This document shows positions 45,779-53,396 of a stretch of 64,000 bases of DNA, one piece after another (positions within the stretch are counted from its first letter, which is position 1; every line of letters starts with the position of its first letter). The notes under the pieces are model-generated. The model was given only the letters and a program-made list of their open reading frames with translations, ran no database searches and was not told the DNA's origin. The translations under genes and the position numbers were made by a program. Source of the stretch: Paracoccus sanguinis (lineage in GTDB: Bacteria; Pseudomonadota; Alphaproteobacteria; Rhodobacterales; Rhodobacteraceae); NCBI RefSeq assembly GCF_900106665.1, contig NZ_FNNA01000002.1:620001-684000 (forward strand), given 5' to 3'.

Positions 45779-46192
45779 ATGTCCCGTGCCGCCACGCTCG
45801 ACCTGATCGCCGCCTATTACGACGCCTTCAACCGCGGCGACGCGGACGGAATGCTGGCGCTGCTGGCCGAGGACGTCGAACACCACGTGAACGAGGGCGA
45901 GGTCCGCCGCGGCCGCGACGCCTTTGCCGACTTCAGCCGCCACATGGCCGACAGCTACGCCGAGCGGCTGGCCGACCTGAACATCATGGCGAGCGACGAC
46001 GGCACCCGCGCGGCGGCCGAGTTCACCGTGCACGGCGAATACCTGCGCACCGATGCGGGCCTGCCCGAGGCGTGGGGCCAGCGCTACGTCCTGCCCGCGG
46101 GGGCGTTCTTCGCGGTGCGGGACGGGCGGATCACGCGGGTGACGACCTACTACAACCTCGCCGACTGGACGCGGCAGGTGAGCGCGGGGTGA
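45779..46192 (+). CDS. SnoaL/NTF2-like (ketosteroid isomerase-related) protein
   Basis: A 137-residue protein with the cone-shaped NTF2-like fold. Pattern: IAAYYDAFNRGDADGMLALLAEDVEHHVN (the SnoaL opening, residues 9-37), GRDAFADFSRHM, and the terminal strand VRDGRITRVTTYYNLADW. Catalytic residues and substrate are not obvious. An AAAGG-type RBS precedes the ATG. It is translationally coupled (GTGA) to a GNAT acetyltransferase, so the two probably act together. Confidence 0.85.
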   Translation: MSRAATLDLIAAYYDAFNRGDADGMLALLAEDVEHHVNEGEVRRGRDAFADFSRHMADSYAERLADLNIMASDDGTRAAAEFTVHGEYLRTDAGLPEAWGQRYVLPAGAFFAVRDGRITRVTTYYNLADWTRQVSAG

Positions 46193-46785
46193 CCGGCACC
46201 ACCCCGACCGAGACCCTGACCGGCGCGGCCGCCACGGCGGTGCTCGACGACGTCGCGCGGCTGAGGATCGCGGTGTTCCGTGACTGGCCCTATCTCTACG
46301 ACGGCGACGCGGCCTATGAGCGGGACTATCTGCGCGCCTACACCAACCCCGGCGCGGTGATCGTCACCGCCCGCGACGGGACCGGCGGGCCGATCATCGG
46401 CGCCGCCACCGGCGCGCCGATGGAACACCACGCCGCGGATTTCGCCGCCGCCTTCGCCGGCCGGCCCGAGCCGCTGTCCGACATCTTCTACTGCGCCGAA
46501 TCGGTGCTGCTGCCCGGCTTCCGCGGCCGCGGCCTCGGCCACGCCTTCTTCGACGCACGCGAGGCGCACGCCCGCGCCCTCGGCTTCCGCTGGTCGGCGT
46601 TCTGTTCGGTGATCCGCCCCGCCGACCACCCGGCGCGGCCCGCGGACTACCGTCCGCTCGACGCCTTCTGGCGCAAGCGCGGCTATGCGCCGCTGCCGGG
46701 CGTCATCGCCCGCTTCCGCTGGCGCGACGTGGGCGCGGCAGAGGACACCGAGAAGCCGCTGCAGTTCTGGATCCGGCTGCTTTAG
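46189..46785 (+). CDS. GNAT family N-acetyltransferase
   Basis: A 198-residue acetyltransferase with a GTG start overlapping the preceding stop. The acetyl-CoA-binding loop is seen in LLPGFRGRGLGHAFFDAREAHARALG (consensus Q/RxxGxG/A); FCSVIRPADHPARPADYRPL and YAPLPGVIARFRWRD near the end are typical of a conserved proteobacterial GNAT subfamily. Substrate unknown. A palindrome with arms AAGCC/GGCTT at 46812-46827, just downstream, may end the transcript. Confidence 0.85.
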   Translation: MTGTTPTETLTGAAATAVLDDVARLRIAVFRDWPYLYDGDAAYERDYLRAYTNPGAVIVTARDGTGGPIIGAATGAPMEHHAADFAAAFAGRPEPLSDIFYCAESVLLPGFRGRGLGHAFFDAREAHARALGFRWSAFCSVIRPADHPARPADYRPLDAFWRKRGYAPLPGVIARFRWRDVGAAEDTEKPLQFWIRLL

Positions 46786-46953
46786 ATCAACCGCCCCCGT
46801 CAGCGCCCCGTAAGCCGGCGCCGGCTTTCTCGGCCCCTCGCGCCCCGGTCGGCAACCCTTGCCCCCGCGGCCGGGTTGACCCTGCGCCTGTCGCTGCCGT
46901 CACGCCCTGACTCCCCCGCGCCCCGGCGCCCCGCCGCCGAGAGGAACCGCCCC

Positions 46954-48060
46954 ATGAATGTCCCGCTGAACACGCCCCTGCCGGTCCCGCAAGGCCTCGT
47001 CCCACCCGCCGGGGCCACCGTCCGGCTGATGGGCCTCGCCACCGCGCTGCCGCCCCACATCCTGCGCCAGGACGAGGTGACCGCCCGCGCCCACGCGCTG
47101 CTTGCCCCGCGCTATCCGCAGTTCGACCGCATCGCGGCGGCGTTCCAGAACGCCGGGATCGACCAGCGCGGCTCGGTCGTGCCGCTCGACTGGTTCGGCG
47201 GCGATCACGGCTGGCAGGCGCGCACCGAACCCTATCTCGCCGGCGCCACGGCGCTGTTCCGGGACGCCGCCGGCCGGGCGCTCGCCGCTGCGGGCGTGAC
47301 TGCGGGCGAGATCGACGTGATCGTCACCGTCTCCTCGACCGGGGTGGCGACGCCGACGCTCGAGGCGCGGGTCGCGGGTGAGATGGGGTTCCGCGCCGAC
47401 GTGCTGCGGGTGCCGGTCTTCGGCCTCGGCTGCGCGGGGGGCGTCAGCGGGCTTTCCATCGCGCGCGAGCTGGCGGCCGCCCGGCCCGGCGCCCGGGTGC
47501 TGATGGTCGCGGTCGAGACCTGCACCCTGCTGTTCCGCATGGACCGGATGGACAAGGCCGACATCATCGCGACCGCGCTCTTCGGTGACGGGGCGGCGGC
47601 GGTGGTGCTGGCCTCGGACGCGCCCGGCGCTGCGGGCAGCGGGCCGGTGCTGGGCCGGGGGGCGCAGCATCTGTGGCCCGACACGCTCGACATCATGGGC
47701 TGGTCGGTGGACGACCGGGGGCTGGGGGTGATCTTCGACCGCTCGATCCCCGCCTTCGTCACGGCCGAGATCGCCGCCGCCATGGCCGCACTCGCCCCCG
47801 CGCTTGGCGACACGCCGGTGGCGCGGATGGTCTGCCACCCCGGCGGCGCCAAGGTGGTGACGGCGCTCGAGGATGCGCTGGCTTTGCCCCCCGGGACGCT
47901 CGACGCCGAGCGCGCCGTGCTGCGCGACGCGGGCAACATGTCCGCGCCGACGGTGCTGTTCGTCTTGGAGCGGGTGCTGGCGCAGGGCGCGCGCGGGCGG
48001 CTGATGCTGGCGGCGCTGGGGCCGGGGTTCACGCTCTCGGCGATCCCGCTCGATGTCTGA
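46954..48060 (+). CDS. Type III polyketide synthase
   Basis: A 368-residue chalcone-synthase-like enzyme that condenses malonyl-CoA units on an acyl starter. The catalytic triad is Cys160 (FGLGCAGGVSG), His295 (VCHPGGAKV) and Asn328 (DAGNMSAPTVLFVL). The GPGFT-like terminal motif is present (LGPGFTLSAI). The length and motifs resemble bacterial alkylpyrone/alkylresorcinol synthases. It overlaps by 8 bases a membrane isoprenylcysteine-methyltransferase-type gene, the usual partner that methylates alkylpyrones (BpsA-BpsB in Bacillus). I infer synthesis of a membrane-bound alkylpyrone or phenolic lipid. Confidence 0.9.
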   Translation: MNVPLNTPLPVPQGLVPPAGATVRLMGLATALPPHILRQDEVTARAHALLAPRYPQFDRIAAAFQNAGIDQRGSVVPLDWFGGDHGWQARTEPYLAGATALFRDAAGRALAAAGVTAGEIDVIVTVSSTGVATPTLEARVAGEMGFRADVLRVPVFGLGCAGGVSGLSIARELAAARPGARVLMVAVETCTLLFRMDRMDKADIIATALFGDGAAAVVLASDAPGAAGSGPVLGRGAQHLWPDTLDIMGWSVDDRGLGVIFDRSIPAFVTAEIAAAMAALAPALGDTPVARMVCHPGGAKVVTALEDALALPPGTLDAERAVLRDAGNMSAPTVLFVLERVLAQGARGRLMLAALGPGFTLSAIPLDV

Positions 48061-48574
48061 GGGCGCGATGACCGCAGTCTGGCCCTCGGCGCTGTTCATC
48101 GCCTTCCTCGTGGTCCAGCGGCTGGCCGAGCTGGCGATTGCCCGGCGCAACACCGCCCGGCTGCTGGCGCAGGGCGCGGTGGAGCATGGCGCCGCGCACT
48201 ACCCGCTGATCGTGGCGCTGCACGCCAGCTGGCTGGCCGCCATCGCCCTGTGGGGGTGGGGCGAGACGGTGCGGCCGGTCTGGCTCGCGCTTTTCGCGGC
48301 GCTGCAACTCGCCCGCCTCTGGGTGCTGGCGAGCCTCGGGCCGCGCTGGACGACGCGGATCATCGTGCTGCCCCAGCCGCTGGTCGCGCGCGGGCCGTTC
48401 CGCTGGCTCAGGCACCCCAACTATACCGTCGTGGTGGCCGAGATCGCCGTCGCGCCGATGGTGCTGGGGCTGGTCTGGGTGGCGGTGGTGTTCTCGGTCC
48501 TGAACGCGCTGGTGCTGTGGGTGCGCATCCGGGCCGAGAACGCGGCCCTCGCCAGCCTGCGCCCGCTGGCCTAG
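48053..48574 (+). CDS. ICMT-type membrane methyltransferase, PKS partner
   Basis: A 173-residue membrane protein with four to five hydrophobic helices. The isoprenylcysteine carboxyl methyltransferase signature is the C-terminal RGPFRWLRHPNYTVVVAEI with Arg-His-Pro-Asn-Tyr, followed by RIRAENAAL. The start ATG overlaps the PKS gene by 8 bases; a second ATG five codons later is possible. By its pairing with the type III PKS, it probably O-methylates the polyketide product at the inner membrane. Confidence 0.88.
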   Translation: MSEGAMTAVWPSALFIAFLVVQRLAELAIARRNTARLLAQGAVEHGAAHYPLIVALHASWLAAIALWGWGETVRPVWLALFAALQLARLWVLASLGPRWTTRIIVLPQPLVARGPFRWLRHPNYTVVVAEIAVAPMVLGLVWVAVVFSVLNALVLWVRIRAENAALASLRPLA

Positions 48575-48608
48575 GCTGGGCCCGTCGCCGCCACCGAAGG
48601 ACGCCCCC

Positions 48609-49472
48609 ATGCGCGAGATCCGCATCGCCGCCGCCGCCTATCCCATCGACTGGCAGGCCGACTTCGACGCCTACGAAGCCAAGATCACCGCCTGGGTCGA
48701 GAGCGCCGCCGACTGCGACCTGCTCGTCTTCCCCGAATACGGCGCGATGGAGCTGGCAGGCCTCGGCGGCCCCGCGGTGGCCGGCGACCTGCAGGCCAGC
48801 CTGCGCGAGGTCGCCCGCCACGAGGCCGCCCGCGACGCGCTGCACGCCCGCCTCGCGGCGGCGCACGGGGTCCATATCCTCGCGGCCTCCGGCCCGGCGT
48901 TTGCGGGCGACACGGTGCTGAACCGGGCCGTGCTGTTCGGCCCTTCGGGGCGGATCGGGCACCAGGACAAGCAGGTGATGACCCGCTTCGAGCGCGAGGA
49001 GTGGCACGTCGCGGGCGCCCCCGGCCTGCGGGTCTTCGACACGGCCGTGGGGCGGCTCGGGGTCGCCATCTGCTACGATTCTGAGTTCCCGCTGATCGCC
49101 CGCCGGCTGGCCGAGGCGGGGGTCGAGGTCCTGCTGGTGCCGAGCTGCACCGACACGGTGGCGGGGTTCAACCGGGTGCGGATCGGCGCCATGGCGCGGG
49201 CGCTGGAAAGCCAGTGCGTCGTCGTCCATGCGCCGACCGTGGGCGCGGTGGACTGGAACCCGGCGCTGGACGAGAACCGCGGGCGCGCGGCGATCTATGC
49301 GCCGCCGGACGGGCTGTGGCCCGAGACCGGGATCGTGGCCGAGGGCGGTATGGACGCGCCCGGCTGGGTCAAGGCGACGGTCGATCTGGACCGCGTGGCC
49401 GAAAGCCGCCGCGACGGGCGGGTGCTGCCGTTCCGGCACTGGCCGGAAAGCGCCGTCGATCTGCTGGGCTGA
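48609..49472 (+). CDS. Carbon-nitrogen hydrolase (nitrilase superfamily)
   Basis: A 287-residue amidase-like hydrolase. The Glu-Lys-Cys triad is Glu43 (VFPEYGAMEL), Lys121 (HQDKQVMTRFE) and Cys155 (GVAICYDSEFP). ESQCVVVHAPTVG near 215 completes the fold. It resembles the uncharacterised branch found often next to GNAT genes. It starts 34 bases after the ICMT gene, so it may belong to the PKS transcript, although a direct biochemical link is not evident. Substrate unknown. Confidence 0.9.
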   Translation: MREIRIAAAAYPIDWQADFDAYEAKITAWVESAADCDLLVFPEYGAMELAGLGGPAVAGDLQASLREVARHEAARDALHARLAAAHGVHILAASGPAFAGDTVLNRAVLFGPSGRIGHQDKQVMTRFEREEWHVAGAPGLRVFDTAVGRLGVAICYDSEFPLIARRLAEAGVEVLLVPSCTDTVAGFNRVRIGAMARALESQCVVVHAPTVGAVDWNPALDENRGRAAIYAPPDGLWPETGIVAEGGMDAPGWVKATVDLDRVAESRRDGRVLPFRHWPESAVDLLG

Positions 49473-49478
49473 GCGCGC

Positions 49479-50390
49479 CTAGTCGCGCAGGCGCGGCACG
49501 GTGTCATCCGCCGCCGCCTCGCCCGTCCGCGGGCGCAGCGCAGCAAAGTCGAACAGCGCCGGGTCGGGCAGTTGCGAGGGCCGGATGTTGGTCAAAGCCC
49601 GGAACATCACCTGCCGGCGGCCGGGGCTGCGCGCCTCCCACTCGTCGAGAAGCTTCTTGACCTGCATCCGCTGCAACCCCTCCTGGCTGCCGCAGAGATC
49701 GCAGGGGATCACCGGATAGTTCATCGCGCGGGCGAAGCGGTCGCAATCGGCCTCGGCCACGAAGGCGAGCGGGCGCAGCACGTTCAGGTCGCCCTCTTCG
49801 TTCAACAGCTTCGGCGGCATCGCCGCCAGCCGCCCGCCGTGGAACAGGTTCATGAAAAGCGTCTCGAGGATGTCGTCGCGGTGATGGCCGAGGACCACCG
49901 CGCTGCACCCCTCCTCGCGCGCGATGCGGTAGAGGTTGCCGCGCCGCAGCCGTGAACACAGGCTGCAATAGGTGCGCCCCTCGGGCACCTTGGCCTTCAC
50001 CACCGAATAGGTGTCCTGATACTCGATCCGGTGCGGCACCCCGCGCTCGGTCAGGAACTGCGGCAGCACGGTGGCCGGGAAACCGGGCTGGCCCTGATCG
50101 AGGTTGCAGGCCAGCAGCTCGACCGGCAGGAGCCCGCGCCATTGCAGCTCATGCAGCACGGCGAGCAGGGTGTAGCTGTCCTTGCCGCCCGACAGGCACA
50201 CCAGCCAGCGGTCGCCCGGCGTGACCATGTGATAGGTCTCGAGCGCGGCGCGCACCTCGCGCACCAGCCGCTTGCGCAGCTTGCGGAACTCGGTCGAGCT
50301 GGGGGCGCCGCGGAAGAGCGGGTGAATCTCGGTGTCGTCGGCGGCGTCGGTGCGGGGGTCGGCGGGGTCGTCGGTCAGGTCGTCGAGCAT
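49479..50390 (-). CDS. ttcA: tRNA 2-thiocytidine(32) synthetase
   Basis: Thiolates cytidine 32 in a subset of tRNAs with ATP and an iron-sulphur cluster. The 303-residue protein has the PP-loop [12 protein letters not shown], the cysteine pair [10 protein letters not shown] and the second site [14 protein letters not shown]; together these place it as TtcA. tRNA-Arg species are among the known TtcA substrates, and two tRNA-Arg genes lie in this window (ACG and CCU). It follows rpmH-rnpA-yidD and a 34-residue membrane ORF in the same direction. Confidence 0.95.
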   Translation of the reverse strand: MLDDLTDDPADPRTDAADDTEIHPLFRGAPSSTEFRKLRKRLVREVRAALETYHMVTPGDRWLVCLSGGKDSYTLLAVLHELQWRGLLPVELLACNLDQGQPGFPATVLPQFLTERGVPHRIEYQDTYSVVKAKVPEGRTYCSLCSRLRRGNLYRIAREEGCSAVVLGHHRDDILETLFMNLFHGGRLAAMPPKLLNEEGDLNVLRPLAFVAEADCDRFARAMNYPVIPCDLCGSQEGLQRMQVKKLLDEWEARSPGRRQVMFRALTNIRPSQLPDPALFDFAALRPRTGEAAADDTVPRLRD

Positions 50391-50450
50391 GAGGCGGTCC
50401 GGTCGGCGCCCGCACGGGGCTGGGTCATTGGGAGGAAACGCGGCGCGGGG

Positions 50451-50555
50451 TCAGAGGCCCCAGGCGTCGAACACGAACGTCAGCAGCACGACCAGCGCCA
50501 GCCCCGCCAGCAGGACCAGCAGCAGCCCCGGCAGGACGCGGCGCGGCCCGCTCAT
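50451..50555 (-). CDS. Small (34-aa) single-pass membrane protein between yidD and ttcA
   Basis: ATG at 50555 overlaps the stop of yidD (ATGA) and the frame ends at TGA 50451. The product starts [10 protein letters not shown], continues as one hydrophobic helix rich in Leu/Val (residues 9-28) and ends FDAWGL. Arg-Arg before the helix predicts N-in topology. The tight coupling to yidD, a membrane-protein-insertion factor, supports a real gene. I do not recognise a family; too short to be sure. Confidence 0.6.
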   Translation of the reverse strand: MSGPRRVLPGLLLVLLAGLALVVLLTFVFDAWGL

Positions 50556-50797
50556 CGTCCGACCCTCTCGTGGCGGGCGGGCGGCACCGGGTCATAGCCG
50601 GACCCGCCCCACGGGTGGCAGCGCCCGATCCGGCGCAGCATCAGCGCGGTGCCGCGCAGCGCCCCGTGCCGTTCGAGCGCCTCGAGCGCGTAGACCGAGC
50701 AGGTGGGCTGGAACCGGCAGCCGTGGCCGATCCACGGGCTGAGCAACAGGCGGTAGGCCCGCACCGGCAGCGCGACGATCCGTGCGGCGGGGGACAT
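50552..50797 (-). CDS. yidD: Membrane protein insertion efficiency factor YidD
   Basis: An 81-residue YidD protein that supports YidC-mediated insertion at the inner membrane. Diagnostic sequence: [22 protein letters not shown] with the amphipathic N-terminal helix, [11 protein letters not shown] and [12 protein letters not shown]. The ATG at 50797 begins the conserved part. A longer in-frame ORF starts at 50872 and overlaps the stop of rnpA (ATGA), which would add 25 Pro/Gly-rich residues; the coupling makes that start possible too. Confidence 0.94.
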   Translation of the reverse strand: MSPAARIVALPVRAYRLLLSPWIGHGCRFQPTCSVYALEALERHGALRGTALMLRRIGRCHPWGGSGYDPVPPARHERVGR

Positions 50798-50868
50798 GGC
50801 GCGCGGCGCCGGGGTCCCGCGCGGCGGATGCCCCGCGCAGCGCCCCGCGTCTGGCCCGTGCCCGGCGC

Positions 50869-51336
50869 TCATCGCCCGCCCCGGCGGCGCGGCGCAGCGC
50901 CCGGATCGGTCGCGGGCGTCGGCTCGGGGGCCGCATGGACACGGCGCAGCGCGCCTTCGAGGTCGGCGCGCAGCAGCGCGAAGTCGCGCGTGGCGGTCGC
51001 CTCGGGCCGGCCGACGAGGACATAGTCCCAGCCGGGCCGTGCCGCGTCGGGCAGGATCTCGCGCGCGAGTGCCCGCAGCCGGCGCTTGGCGCGGTTGCGG
51101 GCCACGGCGTTGCCGAGCTTCTTCGAGCAGGTGTAGCCGACCCGGACCATCGTCGCGGGGGTCGCGTCGCCCTCGGGGCGCTGGCGGGCTTGCAGCAGAA
51201 AGCCCGCCGTGCCCTGACGGCGGGCCGATGCGGCACGCAGGAAGTCGGCGCGCCGCGCAAGGGTGACGAGGGGCCGCCGCCCGGCCCCGGCGCCGCCCGC
51301 AGGGGCGGCGGACGGGTCAGGCGAGGCCCCGGCCAA
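50869..51336 (-). CDS. rnpA: Ribonuclease P protein component, likely TTG start
   Basis: Protein subunit of RNase P for tRNA 5' maturation. The conserved part begins [17 protein letters not shown], includes [25 protein letters not shown], the family signature, and [10 protein letters not shown]. No ATG or GTG is available in frame at a suitable place. A TTG at 51336, two bases after the rpmH stop, is the best candidate and gives 155 residues, with an N-terminal 25-residue Gly/Ala/Pro-rich extension. The C-terminal 20 residues are low complexity. Order rpmH-rnpA-yidD is the classical one. Confidence 0.9.
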   Translation of the reverse strand: MAGASPDPSAAPAGGAGAGRRPLVTLARRADFLRAASARRQGTAGFLLQARQRPEGDATPATMVRVGYTCSKKLGNAVARNRAKRRLRALAREILPDAARPGWDYVLVGRPEATATRDFALLRADLEGALRRVHAAPEPTPATDPGAAPRRRGGR

Positions 51337-51338
51337 GA

Positions 51339-51473
51339 TCAGGCCGACAGGACCTTGCGGCCCTTGGCCCGGCGCGCGGCCAGAACCTTGCGGCCGCCCT
51401 TGGTGGCCATGCGGGCGCGGAACCCGTGCCGGCGCGCGCGAACCAGGTTCGACGGCTGGAAGGTGCGTTTCAT
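51339..51473 (-). CDS. rpmH: 50S ribosomal protein L34
   Basis: A 44-residue ribosomal protein. Starts [18 protein letters not shown], continues with [18 protein letters not shown] and ends KVLSA. It is too short for most gene callers but is unmistakable. First gene of the rpmH-rnpA-yidD transcript; a good sigma-70 promoter lies 77 bases upstream. Confidence 0.98.
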   Translation of the reverse strand: MKRTFQPSNLVRARRHGFRARMATKGGRKVLAARRAKGRKVLSA

Positions 51474-51503
51474 CGTCGTGCTCCAACAGACATGGCGCGA
51501 GAG

Positions 51504-51522
51504 GCGCGGGGAAACCCCGCGC
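51504..51522 (-). promoter_or_regulatory. Hairpin in the rpmH leader
   Basis: Perfect inverted repeat GCGCGGGG-AAA-CCCCGCGC in the 5' untranslated region, 31 bases before the rpmH start and after the promoter. There is no T-tract, so it is not a terminator on its own. It could be a leader control element for ribosomal protein expression; no evidence beyond position. Confidence 0.35.
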
Positions 51523-51549
51523 GAAACGCGCCGGTAATGCGAAGCCCGT

Positions 51550-51578
51550 CAGATAGGGGGGTGCGCCGGACGAGTCAA
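51550..51578 (-). promoter_or_regulatory. Sigma-70 promoter of rpmH-rnpA-yidD
   Basis: On the minus strand TTGACT (51578-51573), a 17-base spacer and TATCTG (51555-51550), both close to consensus with ideal spacing. It is 77 bases from the rpmH start. This is the clearest promoter in the window, in keeping with strong ribosomal protein expression. Confidence 0.72.
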
Positions 51579-51778
51579 CACGCAAACCGCGCGGGGCGCC
51601 CGCGAAAACGCGGGAAAAACCCTTCGCCGCGCGGGCCGGCGCGCCCTCGTTGCCCCGCGCGCGCCGATGCGGCAAGGTCGCTGTCAGGGAACCGTGCCAG
51701 TTCACGTTTGTTTGATTCCCCGTCCCTGTCCGACCAGGCCGCATTGCCCGGGCCGAGCGGGGCGAGATACGGAACGCC

Positions 51779-53182
51779 ATGACCCTCAACAGCATTTCCG
51801 GCCGGTTTGCACTGCTGACGATCGTCTTCGTCCTGCTGGCGGAAGTCCTCATCCTCGTGCCCAGCGTCACCGGGTTCCGCCGCGACTACCTCGCCACCCG
51901 GCTCGAGCGAGCGCAGATCGCAAGCCTCGCGCTGCTGGCCACCGACGAATCGATCGCCGCCGATCTGGAGAGCGAGCTCCTTGAGAACGCGGGGGTGTTC
52001 AACGTGGTGCTGCGGCGCGACGACGTGCGCCAGCTCGTGCTGTCCTCGAAGCTGCCGCGGCCGATCTCGGCCACCTATGACCTGCGCGAGACAGGCTGGC
52101 CGCGGGCGGTGCGCGACACGCTGCACGACCTGGTCAACGCCCGGCCCGAGATCATCCGGGTGATCGGCCAGCCGGTGCGCCAGGCCGGGCAGCTGATCGA
52201 GATCACCATGGACACCGCGCCGATGCGGACCGCGATGATCGACTTCACCCTGCGGCTGCTGGCGGTGTCGGCGGCGTTCTCGGTCCTGACCGCGCTGCTT
52301 CTGAACCTCGCCACCCAGCGGCTGATCGTGGGGCCGATCCGGCGGGTGATCGGGCACATGACGGCCTATGCCGCCTCGCCCGACGACAGCCGCACGATCA
52401 TCACCCCCGCCGCCCGCATGGGCGAGGTCCGCGCCGCCGAGACCGCGCTCGCCGCCATGCAGCGCACCGTCACCGCCTCGCTCAAGCAGCGCGAGCGGCT
52501 GGCGCAGCTGGGGCAGGCGGTGGCCAAGATCAGCCACGACCTGCGGAACGTGCTGTCGACCAGCCAGATCCTCGCCGACCGGCTTGAGAACAGCGCCGAC
52601 CCGGCGGTGCGGCGGGCGGCGCCGAAGCTCGTGGGATCGATCAGCCGGGCGGTGAACCTGTGCGAGACGACGCTCGCCTTCGGCAAGGCGGAGGAGCCGC
52701 AGCCGACGCTGACGATCTTCAACCTCGCGCCGCTGGTGGCCGACGTGGTCGAGGCCGAGACGCTCGCCGCCGAGGCGGCCGGCGACGGGGGCGAGGTCGA
52801 CTTCGTCACCGACGTGCCGGCCGGGCTGCGTATCCGCGCCGACCGGGACCAGCTCTACCGGGTGCTCTCGAACCTGGCCCGCAACGCGCGGCAGGCGATC
52901 GCCGCGACGCGCCAGCCGGGCACGATCGAGCTGTCGGGCGCCGAGGACGAGACGCACTGGTGCATCCGCGTCGGCGACACGGGGCCGGGGCTGCCGAAGA
53001 AGGCGCTCGACCACCTGTTCCAGCCCTTCACCGGCGGCATCCGCAAGGGCGGCACCGGCCTCGGCCTTGCCATCGCCGCCGACCTCGTGCGCGGGCACGG
53101 CGGCAGCCTTGAGCTGGTGCGCAGCGACGCCGAAGGGACCGAGTTCCTGCTGCGCCTGCCGCGCGAGGTCGCCGCGGCCTAG
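51779..53182 (+). CDS. Sensor histidine kinase
   Basis: A 467-residue two-component kinase. Two membrane helices (about residues 10-30 and 162-184) flank a periplasmic sensor of about 130 residues; a HAMP-like segment follows (LIVGPIRRVIGHMTAYA). The phosphoacceptor is His253 in KISHDLRNVLSTSQ. The ATPase domain has the N box NLARNARQAI, G1 DTGPGLPKKAL, F box LFQPFTGG and G2 GGTGLGLAI. The response regulator is not adjacent. The dimerisation region is less regular than HisKA, so its class is not certain. Signal unknown. Confidence 0.92.
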   Translation: MTLNSISGRFALLTIVFVLLAEVLILVPSVTGFRRDYLATRLERAQIASLALLATDESIAADLESELLENAGVFNVVLRRDDVRQLVLSSKLPRPISATYDLRETGWPRAVRDTLHDLVNARPEIIRVIGQPVRQAGQLIEITMDTAPMRTAMIDFTLRLLAVSAAFSVLTALLLNLATQRLIVGPIRRVIGHMTAYAASPDDSRTIITPAARMGEVRAAETALAAMQRTVTASLKQRERLAQLGQAVAKISHDLRNVLSTSQILADRLENSADPAVRRAAPKLVGSISRAVNLCETTLAFGKAEEPQPTLTIFNLAPLVADVVEAETLAAEAAGDGGEVDFVTDVPAGLRIRADRDQLYRVLSNLARNARQAIAATRQPGTIELSGAEDETHWCIRVGDTGPGLPKKALDHLFQPFTGGIRKGGTGLGLAIAADLVRGHGGSLELVRSDAEGTEFLLRLPREVAAA

Positions 53183-53291
53183 GCGGCGGGTCCCTTCGGC
53201 GCAGGTTACGGGCGCGCGAGGAATATCGCGCGCCGGGTCGTTTTCCCCCTTGCAACCCCCCGCGCCCCGGCCTAGGTAGCCGCCCTACGAC

Positions 53292-53368
53292 GGACCCGTA
53301 GCTCAGCTGGATAGAGCACCAGACTACGAATCTGGGGGTCGGGCGTTCGAATCGCTCCGGGTCCGCCA
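53292..53368 (+). tRNA. tRNA-Arg (anticodon ACG), CCA encoded
   Basis: Acceptor stem GGACCCG/CGGGTCC, D-arm GCTC-AGCTGGATA-GAGC, anticodon stem CCAGA/TCTGG with loop CTACGAA (anticodon ACG, A34 normally edited to inosine), T-arm GGGCG-TTCGAAT-CGCTC. Discriminator G followed by encoded CCA. It borders the conflict-type gene group (53397-62769): its 3' end is 28 bases from the stop of the SGNH hydrolase gene. tRNA genes are common insertion sites, but no integrase or repeated 3' end was found here. Confidence 0.96.
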
Positions 53369-53396
53369 CTTTTCCCCACCATCTGTCAGACACGCC

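Noticed and set aside
46812..46827. Terminator after the GNAT gene
   Set aside because: Palindrome AAGCC-GGCGCC-GGCTT gives only a 5-bp stem and a very short T-run; noted in the gene entry only.
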